Shown here in pieces: positions 17,285 through 25,728 of a DNA stretch of 64,000 nucleotides. Within the stretch, counting starts at the first letter, position 1. The number at the start of each line of letters is the position of its first letter. Source of the DNA: CAZJRB01 sp964547995 (GTDB lineage: Bacteria > Planctomycetota > Planctomycetia > Pirellulales > Thermoguttaceae); NCBI GenBank assembly GCA_964547995.1, contig CAZJRB010000004.1, forward strand, positions 1-64,000, in the 5' to 3' direction. The translations under genes and the position numbers were made by a program. Below the pieces are notes generated by a model. That model was not told where the DNA came from, searched no databases, and saw only the letters and a list, made by a program, of their open reading frames with translations.

Positions 17285-18397
17285 ATGACGGGTAACATGC
17301 AGACTACCGACCTGCTCGAAAAGGCGGTCCGCGGCCGGCGGCTCGAACCGGACGAAGGGCTCCGACTGCTTCAGTCGTACGACTTGGCCGCGCTGGGTAA
17401 TGCGGCCGACGCCGTCACGCAACGCATGCACCCCGAGCCGTATCGAACCTACAACATCGACCGCAACATCAACTACACGAACATTTGCACCAGCAGGTGC
17501 CGCTTCTGCGCGTTCTCAGAAGACCCGGACGGGCCGGACGGCTACGTCATCGCACGCGACGAGCTGCACCGGAAAATCGAAGAGACGGTCGAACTCGGCG
17601 GCGACCAGATCCTTTTGCAGGGCGGCATGCACCCCGAGCTGAAGATCGAGTGGTACGAAGACCTGCTGCGGGACATCAAGGGGCATTTCCCCGAGATCAA
17701 CGTCCACGGGTTCAGCCCGCCGGAGATCGATCACATCGGCAAGGTGTCGGACCTGCCGGTCAAGACGGTTCTCAAGCGGCTGCAATCGGCCGGCCTGGGA
17801 AGTCTGCCCGGCGGCGGAGCGGAAATCCTCGTCGATCGCGTCCGGCAATTGCTCAGCCCGCGAAAGGTGGCGGCCGACCGCTGGCTGGAGATCTGCCGGA
17901 CGTGGCACGAGTTGGGCGGCCGCGGCTCGGCGACGATGATGTTCGGCCACGTCGAGACCCCGGCCGAGCGGATTGAACACCTCGACCGGCTCCGTAGCCT
18001 GCAGGACGCGACGGGCGGTTTTACCGCCTTTATCGCGTGGACCTTTCAGCCGGGTCATACCGACCTGGCCGACCGCCCCAAGGTCGGCGCATTCGAATAC
18101 CTCAGGACGCTCGCCGTGGCAAGGCTCTACCTCGACAATTTCCCCAACCTTCAGGCGAGCTGGGTCACGCAGGGGCTGAGAATCGGGCAATTGGCCATGC
18201 GGTTCGGGGCCAACGACTTGGGGAGCCTCATGATCGAAGAGAACGTCGTCGCCGCCGCCGGTACATTTTTCCGGACCAGCGAACCCGAAATCCGCCGCAT
18301 CATCACCCAGGCGGGTTACGTCCCCCGGCGAAGGAACGTATTCTATCAACTGGTCGACTCTTCGACGGACAAGTCTTTCCAAAACACCTCCGTGTAA
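17285..18397 (+). CDS. mqnC: Cyclic dehypoxanthinyl futalosine synthase (radical SAM)
   Basis: Radical SAM enzyme that cyclises dehypoxanthinyl futalosine. 370 residues. Radical SAM cysteines CTSRCRFCAF (CxxxCxxC) at ~62-69, then GGDQILLQGGMHPEL, LGSLPGGGAEIL, TMMFGHVETPAERIEHLDRLR and the C-terminal FGANDLGSLMIEENVVAAAG-block typical of MqnC/MqnE. Two ATGs are possible (17285, 17297). MqnC is favoured over MqnE by the overall pattern and by its place directly after mqnA. The stop codon touches the target duplication of the MITE-like element downstream. Confidence 0.92.
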   Translation: MTGNMQTTDLLEKAVRGRRLEPDEGLRLLQSYDLAALGNAADAVTQRMHPEPYRTYNIDRNINYTNICTSRCRFCAFSEDPDGPDGYVIARDELHRKIEETVELGGDQILLQGGMHPELKIEWYEDLLRDIKGHFPEINVHGFSPPEIDHIGKVSDLPVKTVLKRLQSAGLGSLPGGGAEILVDRVRQLLSPRKVAADRWLEICRTWHELGGRGSATMMFGHVETPAERIEHLDRLRSLQDATGGFTAFIAWTFQPGHTDLADRPKVGAFEYLRTLAVARLYLDNFPNLQASWVTQGLRIGQLAMRFGANDLGSLMIEENVVAAAGTFFRTSEPEIRRIITQAGYVPRRRNVFYQLVDSSTDKSFQNTSV

Positions 18398-18546
18398 GTT
18401 AAACTGAGGGTGTCCGGGAATTGCAGACCGAAATCACTGTAGGGGAACGGCCTCTGTGCCGTTCCTTTTGGGCAACGATCCATCTGCGGAACGCCACAGA
18501 GGGCGTTCCCTACAGGGTCGAATTCCCGGACGGCCTCAGTTAAACT
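18397..18546 (+). mobile_element. MITE-like element with 9-bp target duplication, copy 1
   Basis: The 132-bp element (18406-18537) has terminal inverted repeats GAGGNNGTCCGGGAATT and is flanked by direct repeats AGTTAAACT (18397-18405 and 18538-18546). The interior is nearly a full palindrome: CTGTAGGG(G)AACGGCCTCTG on the left and its complement on the right around a ~20-base centre. It encodes nothing. It is about 97% identical (3 substitutions, 1 indel) to the inverted copy at 60553-60683. Confidence 0.85.
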
Positions 18547-18581
18547 AGAAACCAGTTGGCAACCCCCGCCCTTGATAATGT

Positions 18582-18604
18582 AAAGCCGCGACCAGTGGTT
18601 GCGG
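18582..18604 (-). repeat. REP-like palindrome family A, copy 2 (degenerate)
   Basis: AAAGCCGCGACC-AGT-GGTTGCGG, the reverse orientation of the family, with one mismatch in the stem. It lies 36 bp right of the MITE-like element and 75 bp before the ABC ATPase gene. Confidence 0.7.
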
Positions 18605-18679
18605 AGAAGCGGCAAACGAGATGGCCAACAGACTATTCGCCACCCCCGGCCTGCTACTTTGAATACCATCACGGGGCTC

Positions 18680-19453
18680 ATGATCGAAGTCGAAGCACTC
18701 ACCAAACACTACGCCGACCTGCGTCGCGGCCGATTCGTGGCACTGAACGGGATCACTTTCCGGGTTGAGCCGGGGCAAATCTACGGCCTCTTGGGCCCCA
18801 ACGGCGCCGGAAAGACAACCACGCTGCGGATTCTCAGCACTCTGCTTCGTCCTACCTCGGGCAAGGTCGCCGTAGGTGGCTACGACGTGGTGACCCAAGC
18901 CGCCCGGGTGCGCCGCGAGATCGGGTTCATGTCGGCGAACACGGCGGTGTACGACCGCATGACGGCGTGGGAAATGGTCGAATACTTCGGCCGGTTGCAC
19001 GAAATCCCGCAAGACGAACTCGCGGAGAAAATGGAGTCGCTCTTCGAGCGGCTCCAGATGAACGATTTTCGCGATGTGCTCGGGGCAAAGATGTCGACCG
19101 GCATGAAGCAGAAGGTCTCCGTCGCCCGGACCGTCGTTCACGATCCACCCGTCCTGATCTTTGACGAAGCGACCGTGGGGCTCGACGTGCTCGTTGCCCG
19201 GGCGCTGCTTCAGACCATCGCCGAACTCCGCGACCACGGCAAGTGCATCGTTTTTTCGACGCACATCATGCGCGAAGCGGAGAAACTGTGCGACCGGATC
19301 GGGATCATCCACCGCGGAGAGATTCTGGCGGAAGGAACCTTGGATGAGCTGCGGAACCAACATGAAGAAGACGACGACCTGGAAGAGCTTTTCTTCCAGT
19401 TGATTTCCGAATATGACGAAAGCTACCCATCTTCAGTGATCACTCAGCAATAA
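18680..19453 (+). CDS. natA: ABC transporter ATP-binding protein, NatA type
   Basis: 257 residues. Walker A GPNGAGKTTT (~38), Q-loop region EIGFMSANTAVYDRMTAWE, the NatA-type signature STGMKQKVSVAR in place of LSGGQ, Walker B PVLIFDEATVGLD and the switch histidine in FSTHIMREAEKLCD. With the permease 164 bp downstream it would form an ABC exporter related to the sodium exporter NatAB. The ATG at 18680 is fixed by the MIEVEALTKHY start; a longer upstream frame is spurious. Confidence 0.88.
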   Translation: MIEVEALTKHYADLRRGRFVALNGITFRVEPGQIYGLLGPNGAGKTTTLRILSTLLRPTSGKVAVGGYDVVTQAARVRREIGFMSANTAVYDRMTAWEMVEYFGRLHEIPQDELAEKMESLFERLQMNDFRDVLGAKMSTGMKQKVSVARTVVHDPPVLIFDEATVGLDVLVARALLQTIAELRDHGKCIVFSTHIMREAEKLCDRIGIIHRGEILAEGTLDELRNQHEEDDDLEELFFQLISEYDESYPSSVITQQ

Positions 19454-19470
19454 CTCCAGCAATTGGAGCC

Positions 19471-19557
19471 ATAAAGCCGCGACCGTTGGTCGCGCCCCGC
19501 GTCACGAAGAACCGTTGACAACGTCGCTCGGCGCGACCGACGGTCGCGGCTTTATAG
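19471..19557. repeat. Inverted pair of REP-like palindromes (REPIN-like), family A copies 3 and 4
   Basis: ATAAAGCCGCGACC-GTT-GGTCGCGCC at 19471-19496 faces GGCGCGACC-GAC-GGTCGCGGC plus TTTATAG at 19530-19557, with 33 bp between. It sits between the natA- and natB-like genes. A further small palindrome, CCGGCTGAAGCCGG, follows at about 19571. Confidence 0.8.
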
Positions 19558-19617
19558 CATGTGGCAACCGGCTGAAGCCGGCACTACAAACGGGATAGCC
19601 GCGAGAGTACCAATCCC

Positions 19618-21843
19618 ATGCAACTGGTCAACGTCAGACTGATCCTCGCCCGCGAGATCCGCGACCAGTTGCGCGACCGGCGTACGTTGTTCATGATGCT
19701 GGTCTTGCCGATTCTGCTATACCCGTTGTTGGGAATGAGCTACTTTCAGGTGATGCAGTTCATGCAGGTGAAGCCGACGCGCGTGTTGGTGGTGGGTGCC
19801 GGAAACGTTCCCGACGATCCGCCGTTGGTCGTCAACAACCGTTTCGCGGCGGACTTGTTCGAAAAGCCGGAGAACGCCGACCTTCTCGAGCTGGATTTTT
19901 TTCCCGCCGAACCGCAGGACGGCCGGCAACCGCTCGATCCGCGGGAAGAAGCGCGGCGTGCCGTTAAAGCAGGCCGGTACGACGCGGCGATCTACTTCCC
20001 CGACGACTTCGCCCGTGCCCTCGAATTGGTCCGCCGGACGATTGAAGAAAGGGGCGCCCGGCAAGTCAAGGTTCCCCAGCCCGAGATCATCTACACGACG
20101 GCAAACGAGACATCGCAAATCACCTTCGCCCGACTCTCGGGCGTGCTCAACCGTTGGGCCGACAAGGTCGCCGACCAGAACCTGATCGCCGGCGGCATCT
20201 CCATATCCGCCGCCCAGCCGTTCGATATCGGAAAGGCCGATATCGCCGGCGAGACAGCGTATCGCGGCGCGGCGTTGTGGTCCAAAATCCTTCCGGTGAT
20301 TTTGCTGATTTGGGCCCTGACGGGGGCATTCTACCCGGCCATCGATCTCTGCGCCGGCGAGAAGGAGCGCGGCACCCTGGAAACGCTCTTGTGCAGCCCC
20401 GCCCGCCGCAGCGAAATCGTGCTCGGCAAATTGCTGACAATCATGCTCTTCAGCATGATGACGGCAATCTTGAATCTGCTGAGCATAGGTGCAACCGGCT
20501 GGCTCGTGTTCCGGGACATGAAGGAGTTCAGCATGCCGCCGGCGATATCGGCCCTCTGGCTGCTGGCGGCGCTGGTTCCGGTTTCCGCGTTGTTCAGCGC
20601 GCTGTGTCTCGCACTGGCCGCGTTTGCCCGCAGCACAAAAGAAGGGCAATATTACCTGATGCCCCTGTTGCTGGTGACGATGCCCCTGGTCGTGTTGCCG
20701 ATGACGCCGGGGGTGGAGCTGAACCTGGGCAACAGCCTGATTCCCGTGACGGGCATTGTCCTGCTGCTGCGCCACCTGATCGAAGGCGACACGTTGCCGG
20801 CACTGCAACACTTGCCCGTCGTGATTGCAGTAACCCTGGCCGCCTGCTGGTTCGCGGTACGCTGGGCCATCGATCAATTCAACTCCGAAAGCGTGCTGTT
20901 TCGCGAGAGCGAACGGCTGGACCTGGGGCTCTGGCTACGGCGCCTGGTCCGCGATCGCCGGGCAACGCCTTCGGTGGCGGCGGCCTTCTTCTGCGGGGTC
21001 GTCGTCCTGGCAATCAACGTGTGGGTCAGCGGAATCATGCCGGAAAATCCCGGTGGTTTTGTCGCGTTGGCGCTGATCTCGCAGTTGCTCGTCATTCTCG
21101 CACCGATGCTGGTGCTGATGTTCCTGCTGACCCGCAGCCCTCGGCAAACGCTTTCGTTGCGGCGGCCGCCGTGGCCGGCAGTTCCCGGAGCGATCTGCCT
21201 GGCACTCGTCTTGCACCCCGCACTCGTTGTCGTCCAGGCAGCCATACGCCAACTCTACCCGATCAGCAGCCATATGTTGGAACGTCTCGAAGGATTGGAG
21301 GGCCTGATAGCGAAGACGCCGTTGTGGGAACTCCTGCTCCTGGGAGCACTCCTGCCGGCGGTGTGCGAGGAACTCGTCTTCCGCGGGTTCATTCTCTCGG
21401 GCCTGCGCCGCCTGGGGCACAAATGGTGGGCGATCGTCCTAAGCGCCGTTTTCTTCGGACTGGCACACCCCGTCCTCCAGCAGTCGCTGTCGGCTTGCCT
21501 GGCGGGAATCGTGATCGGCTACGTGGTCGTACAAACCGGGAGCATCCTGCCCGGAATCATCTTCCACCTGACGCACAATTCGTTGATGCTGGCGTACGCC
21601 CGCATCACTCCCGAGGTGCTCGAACGCTGGCCGTCGTTGGGGTCGCTGTTGAAAAAGGTCCCCGACGACGGGTACGCGTACCACTGGCAGGTCGTCGCCG
21701 TCGGGGTCTTCGCCGCGTGCCTGATCCTTGCCCGGCTCACCCGGCTTGATTACCCCAAGTCGAAGGAAGAGAAACTCCAGGAAGCCATCCGCCGGGGATT
21801 GCACGACGACGGAGAACATGACATGATCAGGGCACTGCCATAG
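19618..21843 (+). CDS. natB: NatB-type ABC permease fused to a CPBP intramembrane protease
   Basis: 741 residues. The N-terminal ~410 residues form an ABC-2/NatB permease: a first helix (LFMMLVLPILLYPLLGM), a large extracytoplasmic loop, then ALTGAFYPAIDLCAGEKERGTLETLLCSPARRSEIVLGKL and five more helices. The C-terminal ~250 residues form a CPBP (CAAX/Abi) membrane protease with all three motifs: EELVFR (~583), FGLAH (~612) and HLTHN (~650). This fusion is known from planctomycete genomes. It would pair with the NatA-like ATPase upstream as an exporter; the role of the protease part is unknown. Confidence 0.88.
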   Translation: MQLVNVRLILAREIRDQLRDRRTLFMMLVLPILLYPLLGMSYFQVMQFMQVKPTRVLVVGAGNVPDDPPLVVNNRFAADLFEKPENADLLELDFFPAEPQDGRQPLDPREEARRAVKAGRYDAAIYFPDDFARALELVRRTIEERGARQVKVPQPEIIYTTANETSQITFARLSGVLNRWADKVADQNLIAGGISISAAQPFDIGKADIAGETAYRGAALWSKILPVILLIWALTGAFYPAIDLCAGEKERGTLETLLCSPARRSEIVLGKLLTIMLFSMMTAILNLLSIGATGWLVFRDMKEFSMPPAISALWLLAALVPVSALFSALCLALAAFARSTKEGQYYLMPLLLVTMPLVVLPMTPGVELNLGNSLIPVTGIVLLLRHLIEGDTLPALQHLPVVIAVTLAACWFAVRWAIDQFNSESVLFRESERLDLGLWLRRLVRDRRATPSVAAAFFCGVVVLAINVWVSGIMPENPGGFVALALISQLLVILAPMLVLMFLLTRSPRQTLSLRRPPWPAVPGAICLALVLHPALVVVQAAIRQLYPISSHMLERLEGLEGLIAKTPLWELLLLGALLPAVCEELVFRGFILSGLRRLGHKWWAIVLSAVFFGLAHPVLQQSLSACLAGIVIGYVVVQTGSILPGIIFHLTHNSLMLAYARITPEVLERWPSLGSLLKKVPDDGYAYHWQVVAVGVFAACLILARLTRLDYPKSKEEKLQEAIRRGLHDDGEHDMIRALP

Positions 21844-21921
21844 CCGCTTGCGGCTTCGCAAGAAACGTTTGTCAACCGTTGATTCCCTCACCATGTTATC
21901 CCTCACCGTGTTATTCCTCAC

Positions 21922-23142
21922 GTGCAATCCCTCAAGGCCCGCTACATCTTCCCCGTTTCGTCCGATCCGATCCCCGACGGCGTGATTTCGCTGGACGCCG
22001 GGCGAATCGTCGCCGTCGGCACGGAGCCGGTTGCCGGGGCCGGCCTGCAAGACCTCGGCAACGTTGCGATCTTGCCCGGGTTTGTCAATTCCCATACGCA
22101 TCTCGACCTGACGGGCGTCGGCAAACCGCTGGGCAAACCGGGAATTGCGTTTGTCGACTGGATTCGCAAGGTGATCGAGTTCCGCCTCAGCGAACCGCAA
22201 GGGGATTCCGTCGAACGCGGCCTGCGCGAAAGCCTTCGCCACGGCACGACCACACTTGCCGACATTGTCCAAGTTGGCTGGTCGGCCGATCGGATCGAGG
22301 AAAGCGGTATCGACGTTACGGCGTTCCTGGAACTGCGCGGCCCGACCAAGGAGCGAATTCCCACGGCGATGGAAAACGCCCGGCGACATCTTGAAGCCGC
22401 GAAGACGTCAACCGCCTGGCGGCCGGGGCTTTGCCCCCATGCCCCGTACAGCGTCCATCCTCGCCTGTTCGCCGGTCCCATCGTGCTCTCGGCGGTCGAA
22501 CATATTCCCTTGTCGTTTCATCTGGCCGAGTCGCAGGAGGAAATCGAGTTGCTTCGCGAGGGCACAGGCCCGCTTCGAGAATTGCTCGAGGAACTCGATG
22601 CTTGGGAGGAAGGTCTCATAACGGCTAATGCACGTCCCCTCGACTATCTCCGCGCGCTGCCGGCTTATCGAACATTGATCATCCACGGCAACTACCTCGA
22701 CGACGAGGAAATCGAGTTCCTCGGCGGCTGGGCCGATCGCATGTCGGTGGTCTATTGCCCGCGGACGCATGCACACTTCGCACACGACCCGTATCCCTTG
22801 GAGAAGATGCTCTCGGTCGGCGTCAACGTGGCGTTGGGGACCGACAGCCGGGCGTCGTCACCCGATCTGAGCGTCCTGGCGGAGATGCGCTGCGTCGCCC
22901 GACGCTTTCCCGCGATCGACCGCGATGTAATCCTGCGGATGGGTACGCTCCACGGCGCCAGGGCGCTGGGCCGGGATCAAGAAATCGGCACTCTCGAACC
23001 CGGCAAGCTGGCCGATCTTGCCGTCGCCGCGTTGCCGAACCGGGACGCCGGCGATCCGCACGAGTTGTTGCTCCATTCGGACGAACCGGTCACAAGCACG
23101 TTCCTCTCGCGCCGTCACGGCGACGCCTTCGATGGAAATTGA
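21922..23142 (+). CDS. mqnX: Amidohydrolase, probable aminodeoxyfutalosine deaminase
   Basis: 406 residues from a GTG at 21922. Metal-dependent amidohydrolase of the chlorohydrolase/S-adenosylhomocysteine deaminase group: FVNSHTHLDL (HxH), HAPYSVHP, SFHLAESQEE, IHGNYLDDEEI and LGTDSRASSPDLSVL (metal Asp), with the C-terminal EIGTLEPGKLADLAV. MqnX converts aminodeoxyfutalosine to futalosine; I assign it because mqnA and mqnC lie 3.5-5 kb upstream, but the ABC genes interrupt the set and other amine deaminases of this family are possible. Confidence 0.72.
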   Translation: MQSLKARYIFPVSSDPIPDGVISLDAGRIVAVGTEPVAGAGLQDLGNVAILPGFVNSHTHLDLTGVGKPLGKPGIAFVDWIRKVIEFRLSEPQGDSVERGLRESLRHGTTTLADIVQVGWSADRIEESGIDVTAFLELRGPTKERIPTAMENARRHLEAAKTSTAWRPGLCPHAPYSVHPRLFAGPIVLSAVEHIPLSFHLAESQEEIELLREGTGPLRELLEELDAWEEGLITANARPLDYLRALPAYRTLIIHGNYLDDEEIEFLGGWADRMSVVYCPRTHAHFAHDPYPLEKMLSVGVNVALGTDSRASSPDLSVLAEMRCVARRFPAIDRDVILRMGTLHGARALGRDQEIGTLEPGKLADLAVAALPNRDAGDPHELLLHSDEPVTSTFLSRRHGDAFDGN

Positions 23143-23160
23143 GGGGCGAAGGCGGCGCCG

Positions 23161-24318
23161 CTACTCGTTGAACACATCGTCCGTCGTCTTGACCTTGTAC
23201 GGATGGTCGCGTTTACGGAGGACTTTGGCTTCAAGGATTTTGTCCGGCGCCGGGGAGTTGGGTCTGCTCGGGTCGCGGCGCTGGAGCTTGGGCAACACGT
23301 CGAACCCCTTGATCACGCGGCCGAAGGCCGTGTGCTTGCCGTCGAGGTGTTTTGTGGGCAGGAAGGTGAGGAAGAACTGCGAGCCGCCGGTGTCGCGCCC
23401 CGCATGGGCCATGCTCAGCGTGCCGATAAAGTGCTTGCGGAAGTCCTTCCGGTAGCATTCGCAGGGGATGTGGTATCCGGGACCTCCGGTGCCGGTCCCC
23501 TTGGGGCAACCGCCCTGCGCCATGAAGCCGGGGAGCACGCGATGGAACGTCAGGCCGTTGTAGTACCCCTTCTCCACCAAGGAGATGAAATTGGCGACGG
23601 CGTAGGGGGCTTCGTTCTCGAACATCTCAATTTCGATGTCGCCCTTATTGGTCTTCAGCAGGACTCGCGGGAGGTCGTCGGCCTTGGCTTCGGCCTCGCG
23701 GAGTTGCCGTTCTTTGGCCCAGGCTTCCTTGTAGTAGGGGATCATGCTGAGGTAGGCCTGGCTCATCTGGTTCAGCACGCCTTTTTCTTTGGAGATATTG
23801 AGATACTTCTCGGCCAGATCGAATTTTCCCAAGTTGAACGCGGCGACGCCGGCACGGTCGTAAAGGATGGGATCGTCGCACTTCTGGTCGATCATGGACT
23901 GCGCTGTCTTGAGAGCCTCGTCGTAGCGATCGAGACTGATATCGCGGGTGATGGTTTGCAGCATGGCGCCGATTACCTCCTGGTTGGCGTTGGGGGCTTC
24001 GCGGTAGGCCTTTTCGGCGACCGCGAAAAACTGTTCTTGCATGGCAAGGCCCTTGGCATGGAGTGCGTTGATAAGTTTTGCGAGTTCCACCTTTTCCTTG
24101 GGGTTGGCGGCTTGGTACTTCTTCACCGTCAGGTCCATTTCCGCTCGAATCGCCTTCAACTTGACGAGTAGTTCGTTGAACTGGGCTTGCGTGCCGGTTG
24201 CCTGAGCGGCCGGGCCGGGAGCGGCCGGCGGCGCCTCCTGCGCCGGCAAGAGGAACGGAGTTGCGGTGAGAAACAGCAGGACCATCGCATGACGAAGGCG
24301 AGTTTGCATAATCGGCAT
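23161..24318 (-). CDS. Exported cyclophilin-type peptidyl-prolyl isomerase with N-terminal TPR-like helices
   Basis: 385 residues. A signal peptide (MVLLFLTATPFLLPAQ), a helical region with TPR-like repeats (~85-190), then a complete cyclophilin domain: VLLKTNKGDIEIEMFENEAPYAVANFISLVEKGYYNGLTFHRVLPGFMAQGG, GTLSMAHAGRDTGGSQFFLTFLPTKHLDGKHTAFGRV. The catalytic FHR, QFF and HT positions are kept. It probably helps folding of envelope proteins. The paralog upstream is 17 bp away, so the two form an operon. Start could be 24318 or 24309. Confidence 0.88.
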   Translation of the reverse strand: MPIMQTRLRHAMVLLFLTATPFLLPAQEAPPAAPGPAAQATGTQAQFNELLVKLKAIRAEMDLTVKKYQAANPKEKVELAKLINALHAKGLAMQEQFFAVAEKAYREAPNANQEVIGAMLQTITRDISLDRYDEALKTAQSMIDQKCDDPILYDRAGVAAFNLGKFDLAEKYLNISKEKGVLNQMSQAYLSMIPYYKEAWAKERQLREAEAKADDLPRVLLKTNKGDIEIEMFENEAPYAVANFISLVEKGYYNGLTFHRVLPGFMAQGGCPKGTGTGGPGYHIPCECYRKDFRKHFIGTLSMAHAGRDTGGSQFFLTFLPTKHLDGKHTAFGRVIKGFDVLPKLQRRDPSRPNSPAPDKILEAKVLRKRDHPYKVKTTDDVFNE

Positions 24319-24335
24319 CCTGATTTACTGGGAAT

Positions 24336-25562
24336 TTACTGGAGATTTACCGGGGAAGGCAGCTTTCGCTGCTCATCCTCGGATTGGACGACTTTCTCGG
24401 GTACGTACTCGTGCCCGCGGCGATTGAGCACCTTGGCTTCGATGATCTTGTCGGGCTCGGGGAGCTTGGGTTTCGGGCGGTCGGACTGCTCGGATTTGGG
24501 ATCGCGGCGCTGGAGTTTGGACAATACGCCGGAGCCGTCCACCACGCGGCCGAAGACCGTGTGCTTGCCGTTGAGCGACATGGCTGGCAGGAAGGTGATG
24601 AAGAACTGCGAGCCGCCGGTGTCGCGCCCGGCATGCGCCATGCTCAAGCTGCCGCGGAAGTGGTTGCGGTGGTTTGGTTCGTGACATTCACAGGCGATCT
24701 TGTAGCCCGGCCCCCCGGTACCGTCTCCCTTGGGGCAGCCGCCCTGGGCCATAAAGGCGGGCAACACCCGGTGGAACGTCAGACCGTCGTAGAATCCCTT
24801 GTCTACAAGCGAGATGAAATTGGCGACGGTGTTCGGGGCCTCGTTTTCGAACAGCACGAGCTTGATATCGCCTTGGCTGGTTTTCAGGAGGACTTCGGGC
24901 AAGTCGCCGGCCTTGGTTTCGGCTTCCCGGATTTTCTGTTCCTCGGCCCACGCCTTTTTATACTTGGCGGTGTCGCGAAGAAAGTCCCATTTGAGAAGAT
25001 TGTCCAGGGCCTCTATCTTGAGTCCGATGGCAACGCTTTGCCCGTGGGCCTGCTTCAGCAAGTTCTCGGCAGCGTCGAAATCCCCCACGGCGAAGGCCGC
25101 GATCCCGGCGAAGTTGAGCGAACGGAGGTCCTCGCACTTGTTCTCGACGAGCAGTTTTCCAAGGTGCGCGGCGGCCTCGTAATCATCAGTGCGAAGACGA
25201 ACCTCCAGCACGTCCATCAACAAGTCGGTGACCTTGCTGTCGGCATTGGGCTCTTCGACGAAGGCCCTTTCGGCCGCTTCGATGAATTGGGGTTCCAGGG
25301 CATCTCCCTGTTTGACGAGTTCCGCCCATTGTTTGTCGATTTCCTCTTGGCGTGCATCGTCGGCCTCGCGATATTCGGCGTGCAGTACCTGCATCTCGGC
25401 GACGTGATCCTTGAATTCCGCGAAGACGCGCTCGAACTCCTTGGCGGCCGGGCCTCGCGCGGCGGGGGCTTCTTTCTCGGGCTTCCAGCAGCCAACCAAC
25501 AGACAGCCCACTGCTGCGGCCAGGACGAACCGTACACGTCTTCTGCGCCGAAAACCGCTCAC
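24336..25562 (-). CDS. Cyclophilin-type peptidyl-prolyl isomerase lipoprotein with TPR-like helices
   Basis: 408 residues from a GTG at 25562, behind AAGGGGAAA; an ATG at 25637 would put 25 polar residues before the signal. The signal peptide ends in a lipobox (LLVGC), so this copy is likely a lipoprotein, unlike its neighbour. The helical middle part and the cyclophilin domain (SLVDKGFYDGLTFHRVLPAFMAQGG, SMAHAGRDTGGSQFFITFLP) align with the downstream gene over most of their length: a tandem duplication that has diverged in how it is anchored. Confidence 0.87.
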   Translation of the reverse strand: MSGFRRRRRVRFVLAAAVGCLLVGCWKPEKEAPAARGPAAKEFERVFAEFKDHVAEMQVLHAEYREADDARQEEIDKQWAELVKQGDALEPQFIEAAERAFVEEPNADSKVTDLLMDVLEVRLRTDDYEAAAHLGKLLVENKCEDLRSLNFAGIAAFAVGDFDAAENLLKQAHGQSVAIGLKIEALDNLLKWDFLRDTAKYKKAWAEEQKIREAETKAGDLPEVLLKTSQGDIKLVLFENEAPNTVANFISLVDKGFYDGLTFHRVLPAFMAQGGCPKGDGTGGPGYKIACECHEPNHRNHFRGSLSMAHAGRDTGGSQFFITFLPAMSLNGKHTVFGRVVDGSGVLSKLQRRDPKSEQSDRPKPKLPEPDKIIEAKVLNRRGHEYVPEKVVQSEDEQRKLPSPVNLQ

Positions 25563-25728
25563 CAGTGTTTTCCCCTTGCGGTCTCTCGTTTCCGATTTTC
25601 CAGTCTGTGCTTGCGAGGCCGGGCGGAGACGCCCCATGCCCGGGAGTTTCCGACCTTCTCCTCATACGATATCATATATGGATCGAACATTAAAGGGCTG
25701 TGCGGCACGAAAGTGTTGAGAGTCGACC

